The notes under the pieces are model-generated. The model was not told the origin of the DNA and searched no databases. It saw only the letters and a list, made by a program, of their open reading frames with translations. The translations under genes and the position numbers were made by a program. Shown in pieces: positions 5,418 through 6,224 of a DNA stretch of 6,224 nt. Origin of the DNA: CAYVMN01 sp964452575 (GTDB taxonomy: Bacteria > Desulfobacterota > DSM-4660 > Desulfatiglandales > Desulfatiglandaceae); NCBI GenBank assembly GCA_964452575.1, contig CAYVMN010000232.1:1-6224 (forward strand), read 5' to 3'. Numbering within the stretch: position 1 is the first letter of the stretch; every line of letters starts with the position of its first letter.

Positions 5418-6128
5418 ATGGAAAAAATTGAAGATATACCTCTGAGGCTGGATCTTGGAGAGATTGAGGAAAGACTCCATTTGAAGCGGACCGGGGATTG
5501 GGAGCAGGCCAGGTCCCTTCTAGAGACAGCGCAGGCGATAATCACCCCCAAGGCCCTCTATAAAGTCTCCTATGTGGAGGAAAGGCTCGAAGACGCTGTA
5601 ATCATAGATGGGGCCTGTTTCAAGAGTCGGGTCCTAAAGAAGAACCTGGAAGGCGTGGGGCGGGTCTTTCCCTATGTGGTCACGATCGGTAAGGAACTGG
5701 AACAAAAGGCCAGTTCTTGCGATGACTTATTGGAGAAATTCTACCTAGATGTGATCGGAAATGTTGCCTTGGTCAAGGCTCGAAAATACTTGAAAGAACA
5801 ACTTCGTTCCAGATTTGCCCTTGATGAGGTTTCAGCCATGAGCCCAGGCTCGTTGGGGGATTGGCCAATTGAAGAGCAAAGACCCCTGTTCTCGCTGTTT
5901 CAGGGTGGAGAGGCCGCCATCGGCGTAAGGCTGAGCGAAAGGCTTTTCATGATCCCCAAAAAATCGGTATCCGGAATCTATTTCCCAACAAAATATTCCT
6001 TTTACAGCTGTCAGCTGTGCCCCCGTGCACGCTGTGAGGGGAGAAGGGCCCCCTTTGACAAGAAATTGGTCAAGGAGTATGGGATTGCGCTGACAAAATC
6101 CTCTCCGACTTATGCCCCCCATGATTGA
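5418..6128 (+). CDS. Stand-alone B12-dependent methionine synthase activation-domain protein
   Basis: The 236-residue protein resembles the C-terminal AdoMet-binding reactivation domain of MetH as a free protein, like Thermotoga TM0269. In MetH this domain supplies AdoMet to remethylate cobalamin that has oxidised to the inactive cob(II) form. Key stretches are MSPGSLGDWPIEEQRPLFSLF (141-161), where MetH has its AdoMet-binding PGYPACPDH segment, and MIPKKSVSGIYFP (178-190), matching the MetH AVSGWYF region. The tail adds CQLCPRARCEG with Cys198, Cys201 and Cys206, a possible metal or iron-sulfur site not present in E. coli MetH. A TGA at 5412-5414 in the same frame rules out an upstream start, so ATG 5418 is the first possible one; its ribosome binding site is weak. 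It overlaps the next, reductase-like gene by at least 8 bases. The client could be a MetH lacking this domain or another corrinoid methyltransferase; none is in the window. Confidence 0.85.
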   Translation: MEKIEDIPLRLDLGEIEERLHLKRTGDWEQARSLLETAQAIITPKALYKVSYVEERLEDAVIIDGACFKSRVLKKNLEGVGRVFPYVVTIGKELEQKASSCDDLLEKFYLDVIGNVALVKARKYLKEQLRSRFALDEVSAMSPGSLGDWPIEEQRPLFSLFQGGEAAIGVRLSERLFMIPKKSVSGIYFPTKYSFYSCQLCPRARCEGRRAPFDKKLVKEYGIALTKSSPTYAPHD

Positions 6129-6224
6129 AGAAAGAGCAAGGATAGTATTTAACAGGGAAATCGCCAACAGGACCTATTACATGGGCCTGAGGTCTCCTCG
6201 GATAGTTGCTGCGGCAAGGCCTGG
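6121..6224 (+). CDS. 5' end of a PyrK / ferredoxin-NAD(P) reductase-like flavoprotein gene (partial)
   Basis: An open frame from ATG 6121 runs off the window after 34 codons. Its product begins MIEERARIVFNREIANRTYY and continues MGLRSPRIVAAARPG. This matches the first strands of the FAD-binding barrel in the PyrK/sulfhydrogenase-gamma type of NAD(P)H reductase, in which 'RPG' is normally followed by 'QFVMV'. PyrK is the electron-transfer subunit of dihydroorotate dehydrogenase B, but many relatives serve other redox partners, so no symbol is given. The frame also has an ATG at 6112 that would add three residues; neither start has a good Shine-Dalgarno site. The start overlaps the end of the MetH-reactivation gene, which suggests translational coupling. 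Confidence 0.6.
   Translation, partial: MIEERARIVFNREIANRTYYMGLRSPRIVAAARP

Overview
The window looks like a bacterial chromosome segment, most likely from a strictly anaerobic Desulfobacterota/'Deltaproteobacteria'-type organism. This is inferred from gene content: glycine-cleavage and serine hydroxymethyltransferase chemistry, and a stand-alone B12 methionine synthase reactivation protein next to a flavoprotein reductase. Moderately GC-rich codon use, strong Shine-Dalgarno sites and GGTTCAGG/CCTTGAAC-type intergenic repeats also fit. No rRNA, tRNA, CRISPR array, transposase or integrase was seen.

Layout. Positions 1-67 hold the 5' end of an unidentified gene on the minus strand, with a good ribosome binding site. 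A 259-base divergent intergenic region follows, with a candidate promoter and a long inverted repeat. Positions 327-2978 encode the main item, an 883-residue protein in which a complete glycine cleavage T-protein (GcvT) is fused to a complete serine hydroxymethyltransferase (SHMT)-like domain. After a 129-base spacer with a two-tier inverted repeat comes a nitronate monooxygenase/FabK-family flavoprotein (3108-4073) that lacks the usual histidine of its active-site motif. A strong sigma70-type promoter then drives a small exported protein (4248-4571). This gene converges on a minus-strand poly-gamma-glutamate hydrolase family gene (4618-5253), with a strong hairpin between them. Finally, 5418-6128 encodes a stand-alone methionine-synthase activation-domain protein. 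It overlaps the start of a PyrK/ferredoxin-reductase-like gene that runs off the right edge.

How they may work together. The fused enzyme would join two steps sharing 5,10-methylene-tetrahydrofolate: release of C1 units from glycine and their addition to a second glycine to make serine (or the reverse). The last two genes suggest a B12 repair module, with an AdoMet-binding reactivation protein and a flavin reductase as possible electron donor for a corrinoid methyltransferase. Together they suggest folate/corrinoid C1 metabolism. The nitronate monooxygenase-like protein, the exported protein and the gamma-glutamyl hydrolase have no proven link to it, although gamma-glutamyl hydrolysis could in principle act on folate polyglutamates. 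All functions are assigned by recognising motifs by eye; no database search was made.
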